From an uncultured Gammaproteobacteria bacterium (GTDB taxonomy: Bacteria; Pseudomonadota; Gammaproteobacteria; CAMYKB01), in contig CAMYKB010000037.1 in assembly GCA_947258875.1 (NCBI GenBank), positions 1 through 50,561 of the forward strand: a stretch of 50,561 bases of DNA, given 5' to 3'. Below, piece by piece: positions 27,661-36,303 of the stretch. The stretch's first letter is position 1, and each line of letters opens with the position of its first letter. A program made the translations under genes and the position numbers. Under the pieces are notes generated by a model, which did not search any database, had not been told where the DNA came from, and was given only the letters and a program-made list of their open reading frames with translations.

Positions 27661-28551
27661 ATGTCTCAAAGCAACCAAAATTCTGCTGTTGCATTTGCCG
27701 ATATTACAGATAGCACGGATCTATATGAGTGCTACGGTGATGCCGCGGCGCAACGTGCCATAACGGCGTGCCTCAAACTGATGTCTGATAATGTGCGTAG
27801 CCATGGTGGCCACGTAGTGAGGACTGTTGGGGATGAGATAATGTGCCAGTTTGCTGAGCTGGATGCGGCTGTCAACAGCTTGGTAGACCTTAATAAAGTG
27901 CTCGCCAGTGAACTCTTCAATGATGATATTCGGCTGAAAATCAAATCAGGTCTCCATTATGGGCCGGTTATTGAAGAACAGGGCGATCTTTATGGCGATG
28001 CTGTAAATGTGGCGGCGCGGATGCGCTCATTGGCAAAAGCCGAGCAGATTCTGATTACTCAAGGTGTTGCCGAGCGACTTTCAGGAGACTTGGGACAACA
28101 CATCAGGAAAATTGATAAAACCAGTATCAAAGGCAAGCAGGATCCGATTGATGTATTTGAGGTGCTATGGGAGAAGGACGATATTACGCGCATCATGTCG
28201 AGTACGATCATCTCTGATATGTTGGCGACACTCAAATTAACGCTAACAATTGGCGATCAGAAAATCGAGTTGGCGCCTGATGCGCCCATTTTCATACTCG
28301 GCCGGGCAAGCCAGTGTGATCTGGTCATCAATTCTCCAGGAGCTTCGCGTATTCATGCGCGTATTGAATACCGGCGTGGCAAATTCATGCTTATGGATCA
28401 GAGCATAAACGGCACTTTTATTCGTACGGCCGACGGTAAAGAAGTGTTCATCAAGCGTGAGGAATTACCCTTATGGGACAAGGGAATAATAAGCCTGGGT
28501 AGCGCCATCTCCGATAACAGCCCGCATATCCTTAATTACGAGTGCGAATGA
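27661..28551 (+). CDS. Class III adenylate/guanylate cyclase fused to an FHA domain
   Basis: This is a 296-aa cytosolic protein. The cyclase domain (about 7-170) has both metal-binding aspartates, Asp14 (FADITDST) and Asp58 (VGDEIM), and the transition-state pair Asn116 and Arg120 in DLYGDAVNVAARM. Asp109 of the base-recognition pair is present, but the partner that is Lys in adenylate cyclases is Arg54 (VVRTVGD), so ATP or GTP preference is uncertain. The FHA domain (about 190-280) keeps GR (214-215), SRxH (229-232) and NGT (250-252), the phosphothreonine-binding set. It is separated from the protease gene by about 100 bp and lies with the kinase cluster. Phosphorylation-dependent control of cyclic nucleotide synthesis is the obvious hypothesis. 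Confidence 0.92.
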   Translation: MSQSNQNSAVAFADITDSTDLYECYGDAAAQRAITACLKLMSDNVRSHGGHVVRTVGDEIMCQFAELDAAVNSLVDLNKVLASELFNDDIRLKIKSGLHYGPVIEEQGDLYGDAVNVAARMRSLAKAEQILITQGVAERLSGDLGQHIRKIDKTSIKGKQDPIDVFEVLWEKDDITRIMSSTIISDMLATLKLTLTIGDQKIELAPDAPIFILGRASQCDLVINSPGASRIHARIEYRRGKFMLMDQSINGTFIRTADGKEVFIKREELPLWDKGIISLGSAISDNSPHILNYECE

Positions 28552-28646
28552 AGCTGGTTCTGTTTACAGTTAATGTCCGAATGGCTCGCCAGGATCCGCA
28601 GTGTTGTGTCTGAGTACCTGGCAAGTCCCCTGAAATCTGTACTTTC

Positions 28647-28655
28647 TGGTATGAT
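28647..28655 (+). promoter_or_regulatory. Extended -10 promoter for gltX
   Basis: TGGTATGAT (TG-N-TATGAT) lies about 30 bases before the gltX ATG, forming an extended -10 element. No recognisable -35 hexamer is seen 15-19 bp upstream, which is tolerated at extended -10 promoters. Confidence 0.5.
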
Positions 28656-28684
28656 CGCGCCATCTCAAGACTGGTAGAGAGCTC

Positions 28685-30100
28685 ATGTCTGTTCGTACAC
28701 GATTCGCACCTAGCCCGACCGGCTATTTACATGTTGGCGGTGCGCGTACCGCATTATTTTCCTGGTTATATGCCCGCAAATCGCAAGGTAAGTTTATCCT
28801 GCGTATCGAGGATACTGACCGGGAACGTTCCACCCAGGAATCCATCGATGCCATCCTTGATGGCATGGCCTGGTTGGGACTGCAATATGATGAAGGCCCG
28901 TTCTATCAAACTCAGCGCATGGAACGCTACCGTGAAGTCATCCAGAAGTTACTCGATGATGGCAATGCCTACTATTGCTATTGCACCAGGGAAGAACTTG
29001 ATGAATTGCGGCAACAACAGCTCGCGAATAAGCAGAAACCGCGTTATGACGGGCGTTATCGTGATCATGACGGCCCTCCGCGCGCGGGTGTAGACCCGGT
29101 AATACGTTTCAGGAATCCGCTAGAAGGTGAGGTAGTAGTTCATGACCTGATTCGGGGCAATATCGTTATCCAGAACAGTGAACTCGATGATCTCATCATT
29201 GCACGTTCTGACGGTACACCGACCTACAATCTTACGGTAGTGGTCGATGATATGGATATGGGGATTACCCATGTGATTCGGGGCGATGATCATATCAATA
29301 ACACTCCTCGGCAGATCAATATCCTTCGTGCGCTGGGCGCAGAGTCACCCCAATATGCACACGTACCGATGATTCTGGGTAGCGACGGTAAACGTCTCTC
29401 CAAACGCCATGGCGCTGTGGGTGTCATGCAATACCGTGATGACGGGTTTTTGCCTGAGGCGTTGCTGAATTATCTGGTGCGTCTGGGCTGGTCATATGGC
29501 GACCAGGAGGTTTTCACGCTGGATGAGATGATCGAGCTATTTGACATCAAAGATGTCAATTTCTCGGCCTCAACATTTAATACCGAAAAATTGTCGTGGC
29601 TGAACCAGCATTACATCAAGACCTTGGATGCAAACCATATCGCTGAGCATTTACACTGGCATATGCAGCAATGTGGTATTGCGCTGGATAATGGTCCGCC
29701 ATTGATTGATCTGGTAGAGGCGTATAGGGAACGTGCCAAGACACTCAAGGAGATGGCCAGCAGCAGTCGCTTTTTCTATGAGGAGTTTGAAGATTATGAC
29801 GAGAAAGCGGCCCGCAAGAATCTGAAACCGGCAAGTCTCGATGTCCTGATCGCCTTACGCGATGGCTTTGCAGCGGTGGCTGGCCCTGACTGGTCTGGAG
29901 CAGCGGCCCACGATGTAGTGACACGAGCGGCTGAAGAAAATGATCTGAAACTCGGAAAAGTGGCACAACCGCTGCGCGTCGCAGTATCCGGTACTGCTGT
30001 TTCACCGCCGATAGACATAACCTTGCAACTGCTTGGCAGAGAACGCACGTTAGCGCGTATTGACAGGGCGATCGCAAAAATCACACAAGATAACCCCTGA
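28685..30100 (+). CDS. gltX: Glutamyl-tRNA synthetase
   Basis: This 471-aa class I aminoacyl-tRNA synthetase charges tRNA-Glu. The HIGH-type motif is [17 protein letters not shown] near the N-terminus and the KMSKS-type motif is [12 protein letters not shown] around residue 240. [42 protein letters not shown] is the conserved active-site region. The length equals that of E. coli GltX (471 aa). The anticodon-binding helical domain fills the C-terminal third. An aminoacyl-tRNA synthetase and tRNA-Ala are neighbours but do not form a cognate pair. Confidence 0.98.
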   Translation: MSVRTRFAPSPTGYLHVGGARTALFSWLYARKSQGKFILRIEDTDRERSTQESIDAILDGMAWLGLQYDEGPFYQTQRMERYREVIQKLLDDGNAYYCYCTREELDELRQQQLANKQKPRYDGRYRDHDGPPRAGVDPVIRFRNPLEGEVVVHDLIRGNIVIQNSELDDLIIARSDGTPTYNLTVVVDDMDMGITHVIRGDDHINNTPRQINILRALGAESPQYAHVPMILGSDGKRLSKRHGAVGVMQYRDDGFLPEALLNYLVRLGWSYGDQEVFTLDEMIELFDIKDVNFSASTFNTEKLSWLNQHYIKTLDANHIAEHLHWHMQQCGIALDNGPPLIDLVEAYRERAKTLKEMASSSRFFYEEFEDYDEKAARKNLKPASLDVLIALRDGFAAVAGPDWSGAAAHDVVTRAAEENDLKLGKVAQPLRVAVSGTAVSPPIDITLQLLGRERTLARIDRAIAKITQDNP

Positions 30101-30151
30101 TCTGCCGGGATTTTTAAATAAATCGCTGCTTGCTCGAGTGACGGCTCGCTC

Positions 30152-30181
30152 TTGACAGTATCCGCCACACTGGCGTACATT
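30152..30181 (+). promoter_or_regulatory. Promoter of the tRNA-Ala gene
   Basis: A perfect -35 TTGACA (30152-30157) and a -10 TACATT (30176-30181) are separated by 18 bp, 17 bases before the tRNA. The following GCGCGC is a GC-rich discriminator, typical of stringently controlled stable-RNA promoters. Confidence 0.7.
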
Positions 30182-30198
30182 GCGCGCTCACCACGTGT

Positions 30199-30274
<76 letters not shown>

Positions 30275-30307
30275 AATTCCTTCCTCTATCCAGGCAGCGT
30301 TATTCGG

Positions 30308-31054
30308 TTAGCGTTTCAGGCGCCCACGCTGTTTGAGTGTGACGCCGCCACGGCGGTCAACCCGGCCAAGCAACTGTAGCCCATTGCGCACATCAGCCGG
30401 TGTTCGTGCGGTTGGTTCAAGGCGTAGGTTGGTTTGATACTGCCAGCCCTTATCCAGGTCAATTTTGCCCTTGAGGAGTAAATCACCGCCACTATTGCTG
30501 AGCTGCAGCTCGGCCTTTTCCTGCGGGTGATCAAGTTCCGCTTTGACATCACCCAGTGCCAGAGTGAGCGGCGCTGTCAGTCGCGCCTGATTTAACAGGA
30601 TAGTGCCCGCAATATCCTGGATGCCGTCTTCGCCAACATCCAGGGTATCGATGTCGGCACTGAGGGTGCCCGACAGGTTTACTGTATAGGCTTCCAGGTA
30701 GGGCGACAGGGCGGTTATGTCGCCCCTCAGCTGCAATCCCTTTATCGTTACGCCCTGGTTCTTGCGTAAGGATACCCGGGCTTTGCCTTGTAGCTCAGGG
30801 CGTTGGGTAGCAAGTTTCAGCGACACGCGTCCCCACAATAGGGGTAGTGGGTTCGTACGCCACCTGACATCACCAAGCGCGAGTTTGTCGACCATGACAT
30901 TTGCCGCCATGCCTCTCCAGACACTTCCTTCGAGTTGCTGGTAGTAGACTGTGGCCGGCAGGTAACGACTTGCAAGGTGCGCAGGCGCCGTGCCGATTAA
31001 CAGGATTGCATAAAGTGGTAGTCCGATCAGGACATAGCGTAACGCGGTTTTCAT
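30308..31054 (-). CDS. gspN: Type II secretion system protein GspN
   Basis: This 248-aa bitopic inner-membrane protein has one N-terminal helix (YVLIGLPLYAILLIGTAP) followed by a periplasmic beta-rich region (QLEGSVWRGMAANVMV, LPLLWGRVSLKLATQRPELQGKARVS, LQLRGDITALSPYLEAY). GspN is an accessory, not universally conserved T2SS component. Its start codon overlaps the gspM stop (31054). It is the distal gene of the gspG-N run, convergent with the tRNA-Ala gene. Confidence 0.9.
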   Translation of the reverse strand: MKTALRYVLIGLPLYAILLIGTAPAHLASRYLPATVYYQQLEGSVWRGMAANVMVDKLALGDVRWRTNPLPLLWGRVSLKLATQRPELQGKARVSLRKNQGVTIKGLQLRGDITALSPYLEAYTVNLSGTLSADIDTLDVGEDGIQDIAGTILLNQARLTAPLTLALGDVKAELDHPQEKAELQLSNSGGDLLLKGKIDLDKGWQYQTNLRLEPTARTPADVRNGLQLLGRVDRRGGVTLKQRGRLKR

Positions 31055-31536
31055 CAGCGTTGCAGGCTCAGGCGTGAACTGACAAGCCCGGATTCACCAG
31101 TTTTGTCAATGCTGCTGCGGCTGACGCTGATACCGTGTTGCCGCTGCAGTTGATCCAGCCAGCGCATCAGGCTATCGAAGTTTGCATTTTCAATCCAGAG
31201 TTTTGCGCCATTGTTACCGTCAGGCTCCATGCGTTGAATCGCAGCTCGCAGCTTAGCCTGCTTAGCACTGCTTTCGATGGTAGCCAGCATGGAACGATTA
31301 CTGTTCCTGGTCGTTGTAGCGGCCGGTGAGCGCCTCAATCGCTTTACCTTATGGCTGGATTGTTGCATCCATACCAGCAACTCTTTATCTGCTTTAATGT
31401 TATTGGTCAAAAGCTTGTGTTTGCCCGCGAAGGGTTCCAAAACAAGCAGATAGATCAATATCAACAGCAAGGCGCTGGCGCCAGCAATTGTTATCATGCG
31501 TTCACGCGCTGCCAGCGAATCCCACCAGGCCTTCAT
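31054..31536 (-). CDS. gspM: Type II secretion system protein GspM
   Basis: This is a 160-aa bitopic protein: a short cytosolic MKAWWDSLAARER, one transmembrane helix (MITIAGASALLLILIYLLVLEPF) and a periplasmic ferredoxin-like domain (about 75-160). It partners GspL in the inner-membrane platform. MxxWWxSLxxRER is the family hallmark. It overlaps gspL by 4 bp. Confidence 0.93.
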   Translation of the reverse strand: MKAWWDSLAARERMITIAGASALLLILIYLLVLEPFAGKHKLLTNNIKADKELLVWMQQSSHKVKRLRRSPAATTTRNSNRSMLATIESSAKQAKLRAAIQRMEPDGNNGAKLWIENANFDSLMRWLDQLQRQHGISVSRSSIDKTGESGLVSSRLSLQR

Positions 31537-32642
31537 CCCTTGCCTCCATGGATCAGTAAACGAGCACTGACGTTGTCGCCACGCGTCTCGGCGGATTGGA
31601 TACTGGCTGTAAAACCCGCCTTCTCGATTTGCCGTTTGATGGTTTCGAGAGATTCCAGATCGCTGGCTTGCAGTTTGATCTCCAGGCGGCCATCACGGAA
31701 ACCAAGGTTGTTGATCTGTGTGTTCTCAGCCTTGGCAATCGCCTGTGCACCTGTATCGAGTAGTGTGATGAAGTTGTTGCCATCACCAGCCCGCAGGTTT
31801 TCATGTTGCTGTGAGAGTTGTCGAACATCCATGACCTTGACAGCGATCATCACGCTCAGCCAGATTCCCAGCAATACTGCCGCCACGCGCCAGGGTTTTA
31901 GTAATTTGCTGACCGGGCTGCGACTGAGATAGGTGCCTTGCAGCAGGTTCATTGCTGCTTTGCCTGTATGCCCCAACGTCAATACATCCATTGCGCTACA
32001 GTCATCTGTCGCCAATGTCAGCGTGACCGGTAATTGCAGCTGCGGACCAGAGGTTGCGCTGCAGTCATAGACCTTGATCGACACAGGTGGTTGTTCGCAC
32101 TCACTCAATTGTTGCTCTAGTGCCAGCTGCAGATTATCTGTTTCGATGGCTAGGCCGTGAAAGTCATCTGTGCGTAACACGGCGCGTTGTGATTCGATCA
32201 GCAATGTCCAGGTGTCCGGCTGCCAAGGTAGCATGAGACTCTCGGGAACAATGCTCTGTGCATTGATACCCGCCACTGACAGCTCCTGCAATAACTCCTG
32301 CATACGCGCATGTTCGATGACTGCCACTGTGTGGCGGTTGTCACCGAGGGATTCGCCAATTGAGAAATGCAAGTTATCGATATCATCGGCGAGTTCGTCT
32401 TCGAGTGCGTAGGGAACCGCTTTGGCAAGTTGCTGACGGTTGCGTGCCTTGATGCTGACTTCGGTGATCAGCAAGAATTCATCGGGGACCATAGCCACCA
32501 CACGCCGTTGACGGGCCAGGGGCACAGCAGCAGTCAGCTCGCCACGCTCCGTTTGTGTAACGGAATCGTTAGCCGCACTGATGATCCGCCATTCAGCCTG
32601 GCCACCTCCCGTTGCGGGCATTCTTATGACGAGTGTTTCCAT
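31533..32642 (-). CDS. gspL: Type II secretion system protein GspL
   Basis: This 369-aa bitopic protein recruits the GspE ATPase to the membrane. The cytosolic actin-like domain fills about residues 1-240 (VPDEFLLITEVSIKARNRQQLAKAVPYALEDELADDIDNLHF is characteristic). A single transmembrane helix follows (WRVAAVLLGIWLSVMIAVKVMDV), then a periplasmic ferredoxin-like domain (INNLGFRDGRLEIKLQASDLESLETIKRQIEKAGF). It lies 18 bp after gspK and overlaps gspM by 4 bp. Confidence 0.95.
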   Translation of the reverse strand: METLVIRMPATGGGQAEWRIISAANDSVTQTERGELTAAVPLARQRRVVAMVPDEFLLITEVSIKARNRQQLAKAVPYALEDELADDIDNLHFSIGESLGDNRHTVAVIEHARMQELLQELSVAGINAQSIVPESLMLPWQPDTWTLLIESQRAVLRTDDFHGLAIETDNLQLALEQQLSECEQPPVSIKVYDCSATSGPQLQLPVTLTLATDDCSAMDVLTLGHTGKAAMNLLQGTYLSRSPVSKLLKPWRVAAVLLGIWLSVMIAVKVMDVRQLSQQHENLRAGDGNNFITLLDTGAQAIAKAENTQINNLGFRDGRLEIKLQASDLESLETIKRQIEKAGFTASIQSAETRGDNVSARLLIHGGKG

Positions 32643-32660
32643 ATAGTCGGTGGTTTGGTG

Positions 32661-33587
32661 TTATTGGGCTTGGTGTCGTTGCAAGGTTATTATCATACCG
32701 TTTTGTTGGCGGTGCAGTACACTGTTGAGGGAAACTGAAGTACTGCCTATCTGTATTTCGCTATAGAGCAAAAAATAGTCACTCCTCACATCCAACTCCT
32801 GGGAATCGATGGTTATTCCCTTGAGCTCCGGGTGTTGCAGAAATTCGTCGAGGTTTTCAAAAGGTTCGACTTCGCGTGCCTCGATGAGCGCATCCGCCTT
32901 TTGTTGGTCGATTTCAGGTGAAAGGCTGGTGATAAGTTCGGCAGCCGCTGTGTTGACATTGATCGATGTGCGCACAGGCAGGGTACAGAGATAGGGAGTC
33001 AGTTTCAGATAGGTTTCCTGATCAAAGCCCTTGATGAGGCGTAGTTCACTGATATCTGACATCAGGCGGTTGGCGGTGAGGTAGGGGAGTTCCAGTCCCA
33101 TATAGTGATCATCTTCAGCGCCATCAGGTGGCTGTGCATCGATATCCTGATCGATCCAGTCGATCACGGCTTGTGCCAGCCCGGGATCCAGGTCGAGGTG
33201 CTTAAGCAGGCCCTGAAAGCGTGTCATACTAGCCGCATCGAGCTTACCATCGATGATCAGGTTATTAATATTAAAACGCCCCTGTAGATCTGAGAGTTGG
33301 CCCTGTATGCCGCCACCGGGTAACGGGATCGGGGGCAGGGTGTAGGCCCAGGCCTCGTCCAGGCTGTCGATCTTGCTCTCCTTGAGGTCTTCCTTCAGGA
33401 TCGACTTCGCCCAAATCTCGCCACCCTCTGCATACTGCCAGGCCTGGTCGCCATCCAGCAGACTGGCAGTACGGCGCGTATCGTAGAATTGCTGTCGCGC
33501 CATCGATACCGCGATAATGGTGGCTAATGCAACAATCAACAGCACAGTAATCAGGGCAACCCCTTGGTTGTGATGACAGCGGTTCAT
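32661..33587 (-). CDS. gspK: Type II secretion minor pseudopilin GspK
   Basis: This 308-aa minor pseudopilin forms the tip complex with GspI and GspJ. The class III leader ends NQG, and the hydrophobic helix VALITVLLIVALATIIAVSMARQQFYD follows. As in other GspK proteins, the Glu at +5 found in other pseudopilins is absent (Thr here), and the globular domain is large and alpha-helical (DLQGRFNINNL; VIDWIDQDIDAQPPDGAEDDHY; SINVNTAAAELI; YFLLYSEIQIG). It overlaps gspJ by 4 bp. Confidence 0.96.
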   Translation of the reverse strand: MNRCHHNQGVALITVLLIVALATIIAVSMARQQFYDTRRTASLLDGDQAWQYAEGGEIWAKSILKEDLKESKIDSLDEAWAYTLPPIPLPGGGIQGQLSDLQGRFNINNLIIDGKLDAASMTRFQGLLKHLDLDPGLAQAVIDWIDQDIDAQPPDGAEDDHYMGLELPYLTANRLMSDISELRLIKGFDQETYLKLTPYLCTLPVRTSINVNTAAAELITSLSPEIDQQKADALIEAREVEPFENLDEFLQHPELKGITIDSQELDVRSDYFLLYSEIQIGSTSVSLNSVLHRQQNGMIITLQRHQAQ

Positions 33588-34216
33588 TGCAACGTGGGTA
33601 TGACGCGGCGGACCTCTCCCCAGGGCTCGGCCTCAAGGGTGAATTCCACAGCCTTGGGCAGAGGGGACAGGTTTGCCTGGTTGCTATTCTGGGGCGGCCA
33701 GTCGGTCAGCCATTCGTCGTTTTGATCCAGAAAACGCAATTGAAAGTGATCGACATCGGTGAGCAGCGGTGAAACCAGGCTGTTTTCAACCGTATAGCCA
33801 TCTAGTGTCGGCCATACCAGGCGTATCAGTGTGTTTTCTTCATTGATATCGTAGGCCACACGTTGCAATGTGCTGCGTGTCAGTCCCGCGGGATTGCGCC
33901 AGCCACCCCGCGTGAGACTCAACAAGGGTTGAGCCGCGGTTTGCAGCGCGTTCTCTATATCGCCGTATTCATTTCTCACTGGCCTGTCGACCAGTTGCGT
34001 AATGTCACGCTCAAGATAACGCAGGGAAAGTTGCAGTTCGCGCAAGCGTTCAGCCTGCTGTTTGTTGTGTTCATGGCTGATTAATACACTATTAAGACCG
34101 CCATAGGCCATTACTCCAAGGATGGCAAACACTGCCATTGCGATGAGTATTTCCAGTAATGTGAAACCGTCACTACGAGTTCGTGATTGTGGTTTGAGGT
34201 GCATGTTCAGCATCAT
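33584..34216 (-). CDS. gspJ: Type II secretion minor pseudopilin GspJ
   Basis: This 210-aa minor pseudopilin has the prepilin site SDGFTLLEILIAMAVFAILGVMAY, cleaved after Gly with Glu at +5. The soluble beta domain contains LSLRYLERDITQLVDRPVRNEYGD and LTRGGWRNPAGLTRSTLQRVAY, both typical of GspJ. It sits 6 bp after gspI and overlaps gspK by 4 bp. Confidence 0.96.
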   Translation of the reverse strand: MMLNMHLKPQSRTRSDGFTLLEILIAMAVFAILGVMAYGGLNSVLISHEHNKQQAERLRELQLSLRYLERDITQLVDRPVRNEYGDIENALQTAAQPLLSLTRGGWRNPAGLTRSTLQRVAYDINEENTLIRLVWPTLDGYTVENSLVSPLLTDVDHFQLRFLDQNDEWLTDWPPQNSNQANLSPLPKAVEFTLEAEPWGEVRRVIPTLQ

Positions 34217-34222
34217 TGCGAG

Positions 34223-34609
34223 TTAGTTGCCGATAAAGCCGGTCAAGGTTACAAGGCCCGGTAAGTCATCGTCCTTGTGCAAACGCACAGTGATTTCGAC
34301 GCGATGTATACTTTTGTTTGCGGTTTCTTCGACCTTGGTTTGCCAGTACCATTCAGTCCGAGCCATCTCCTCCGAGCCCGAACTGAAACCGACTGCGGGT
34401 GTTGATTTCTGTAGTTGCAGCTCGGTCATCTGATTCAATGCTACCCAGTGCGCAAAGGTTTTGTCACGTAGATAGCTGGCATTTGCAGAGAGGTCTGCGG
34501 TGGTCTTGATGATCGCAGAGAGCGCGACCGCGACGATCGCCAGTGCCACTAGCACTTCAAGTAAGGTGAAGCCGTTATAATTTTGCAGTGCTGGACGCAG
34601 GGTCTTCAT
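34223..34609 (-). CDS. gspI: Type II secretion minor pseudopilin GspI
   Basis: This 128-aa minor pseudopilin has the prepilin site YNGFTLLEVLVALAIVAVALSAIIKTT (Glu +5) followed by LRDKTFAHWVALNQMTELQL, the GspI-typical region. It initiates tip assembly with GspJ/K. It overlaps gspH by 4 bp. Confidence 0.96.
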   Translation of the reverse strand: MKTLRPALQNYNGFTLLEVLVALAIVAVALSAIIKTTADLSANASYLRDKTFAHWVALNQMTELQLQKSTPAVGFSSGSEEMARTEWYWQTKVEETANKSIHRVEITVRLHKDDDLPGLVTLTGFIGN

Positions 34610-35103
34610 GGCGCAGTTTGCATTGTCAGATTGCCGATCGCATCAGCCGTGATAATAATTTCCGTATCGTCATCATCATGCAAACTCATTTCGAAGGGAG
34701 TGAATTCGCCTCCCGAGAGAATGTAAATCTGCGGGTCCTCGGGTTGATTGACAGGTAAATCCACCTTTAGGCCTTCGAGGTGGAGTTGCGGTGTGAACTG
34801 GTCAGATAACTCACGCGTGCGAAACGCCTGATCTGCCGTGATAACCTGCCATTCATTATCAACCAGCTGGTAATAACCAAATCCGGTTTGCCAGAAGGCG
34901 AGTGCATAATCCTGGCCATTGAAGACCGCTTCTTCTTTGGCAAGGGTCGTCAGGGCGAGTATTTGTTTTGCGGCCTGTTCAAGTTTATGTGACTGTGTAT
35001 TGCCGATGGCGAGCACCGCAAAGCCGGTCATGATGGCGATGATCACCAACACCGCCAATAACTCGAGCAGGGTAAAACCCCTTGCACGATTCCGGCGTGG
35101 CAT
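34606..35103 (-). CDS. gspH: Type II secretion minor pseudopilin GspH
   Basis: This 165-aa minor pseudopilin has the prepilin site ARGFTLLELLAVLVIIAIMTGFAVLAIG (Glu +5). The following beta-rich head (NGQDYALAFWQTGFGYYQLVDNEWQV) matches GspH. It links the pseudopilus tip to the GspG shaft. It lies 5 bp after gspG. Confidence 0.95.
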   Translation of the reverse strand: MPRRNRARGFTLLELLAVLVIIAIMTGFAVLAIGNTQSHKLEQAAKQILALTTLAKEEAVFNGQDYALAFWQTGFGYYQLVDNEWQVITADQAFRTRELSDQFTPQLHLEGLKVDLPVNQPEDPQIYILSGGEFTPFEMSLHDDDDTEIIITADAIGNLTMQTAP

Positions 35104-35108
35104 TGTGA

Positions 35109-35576
35109 TTACTCAAGCCCCCAGCTTGTGATATCGGAATTTGCCGCTTCGCCACCCACCTGGTTGTCTGCACCCAGCGAGTAAAGATCGTACTTGCCAT
35201 GTTCGCCCGGGCTCAGGTACTGGTAATCATTGCCCCAGGGGTCCTTGGGCATGCGTGCAATGTATCCGTCTTCCTTCCAGTTGCGTGGCTCAGGAGGAAT
35301 ACCGGGTTTAATGGCGAGGGCTTCTAAGCCTTGCTCGGTGGTAGGGTAATTATAATTGTCCAGCTTGTAGAGATTGAGAGCGCTTTCCAGCGCGCGTATA
35401 TCCTGCTTGGCCTTGACGATACGCGCATCATCCGGACGACTCATCACGCGTGGCACCACGATGGCCGCCAGAATGGAGAGGATTACCACCACCACAATCA
35501 CCTCGATCAGGGTGAAGCCGGCTGCAGCTTTGCTGGATAGTGCTGCGTTGTGTTTGTTATCAGAGTATGGGTTCAT
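35109..35576 (-). CDS. gspG: Type II secretion major pseudopilin GspG
   Basis: This 155-aa major pseudopilin forms the pseudopilus fibre. The prepilin site is [24 protein letters not shown] (Glu +5). The C-terminal head has the GspG calcium loop and signature: [48 protein letters not shown], then DITSW. It heads the G-N half of the T2SS locus and is divergent, across 41 bp, from the rhombosortase gene, so it needs its own promoter or read-through from gspF. Confidence 0.97.
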   Translation of the reverse strand: MNPYSDNKHNAALSSKAAAGFTLIEVIVVVVILSILAAIVVPRVMSRPDDARIVKAKQDIRALESALNLYKLDNYNYPTTEQGLEALAIKPGIPPEPRNWKEDGYIARMPKDPWGNDYQYLSPGEHGKYDLYSLGADNQVGGEAANSDITSWGLE

Positions 35577-35617
35577 GGTCTGTTTATCTCGTTAAAAATA
35601 AGGTTCAATAGTATCAA

Positions 35618-36232
35618 ATGAAAATAACTTCACGCATGGCTCCGTTGTTAGAGCGCTGGTGGCCAGTATTGTTCGTTATTATTGTGGCCGGCCTGCTGCA
35701 GGCACTGATGCCAGACAGTGGGCAGGCCTTGCGTTTCGAACGTGGCAGCATCCAATCTGGCCAACTGTGGCGGGTGATTACGGGGCATCTCATACACCTC
35801 GGCTGGGGACATTACCTGATGAATATGCTGGGCTTGCTGCTGATCTGCGGGATCTATCGCCATCGGCTCACCGCGGGTATTACCATTACTTGGTTGCTGG
35901 TCTGCGCAGTCGTTGTGAGTGGCGGTTTGTTGTTGTTCAATCCGAATGTGCATTGGTATGTGGGCCTCTCTGGCGTACTGCATGGCATCCTGGTGGCAGC
36001 AGCCATCAGTGACCTGAAAACACATCGCTGGGAGAGTCTGGTAATACTTGGCTTCACAGGTGCAAAATTGCTGTGGGAGCAGTTGCAGGGTTCGGTACCA
36101 GGGAGTGCGTCGGTAGCCGGTGGCCAGGTGGTGGTAGATGCACATTTATATGGGATGCTCGGCGGTCTCTTGGTGGTGATATTGACGGTGATTGGGAAAA
36201 GGCTAAAATTGCCGTGGGTTATGGGTTTATAA
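35618..36232 (+). CDS. rrtA: Rhombosortase (GlyGly-CTERM-processing rhomboid-family intramembrane protease)
   Basis: This is a 204-aa integral membrane protein with about six helices. Rhombosortase hallmarks are W51-R-x-x-TGHLIHLGWGHYLMN (H57, H60, H65, N69), the catalytic serine in GLSGVLHG (Ser118) and the catalytic His in DAHLYGM (His176). Rhombosortases cleave the GlyGly-CTERM tail of proteins exported by type II secretion, releasing or modifying them at the surface. No GlyGly-CTERM tail was seen in the proteins of this window, so substrates lie elsewhere. It is transcribed against the gsp genes, inserted between gspF and gspG. Confidence 0.9.
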   Translation: MKITSRMAPLLERWWPVLFVIIVAGLLQALMPDSGQALRFERGSIQSGQLWRVITGHLIHLGWGHYLMNMLGLLLICGIYRHRLTAGITITWLLVCAVVVSGGLLLFNPNVHWYVGLSGVLHGILVAAAISDLKTHRWESLVILGFTGAKLLWEQLQGSVPGSASVAGGQVVVDAHLYGMLGGLLVVILTVIGKRLKLPWVMGL

Positions 36233-36244
36233 GTGTAAACCCAT
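36221..36244. repeat. 9-bp hairpin overlapping the rhombosortase stop
   Basis: ATGGGTTTA (36221-36229) and TAAACCCAT (36236-36244) form a perfect 9-bp stem with a 6-nt loop, in the convergent gap between rrtA and gspF. The stem is AT-rich and neither strand has a T-run directly after it, so it may slow but not cleanly terminate transcription. Confidence 0.45.
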
Positions 36245-36303
36245 ATAAAAACAATGATATACAATATATTTATTATGTAAATGATTACCTAGTGTCAAGT
36301 GCA

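Noticed and set aside
21805-28551. Anti-phage defence island (kinase + cyclase suggesting CBASS-like signalling)
   Set aside because: The cyclase is class III, not a CD-NTase; no effector, nuclease or toxin is present, and two PilT-class motors with an envelope protease point to pilus or envelope function instead.
36221-36244. Bidirectional Rho-independent terminator between rrtA and gspF
   Set aside because: The stem is AT-rich and lacks a T-tract on either strand, so it is recorded only as a hairpin repeat.
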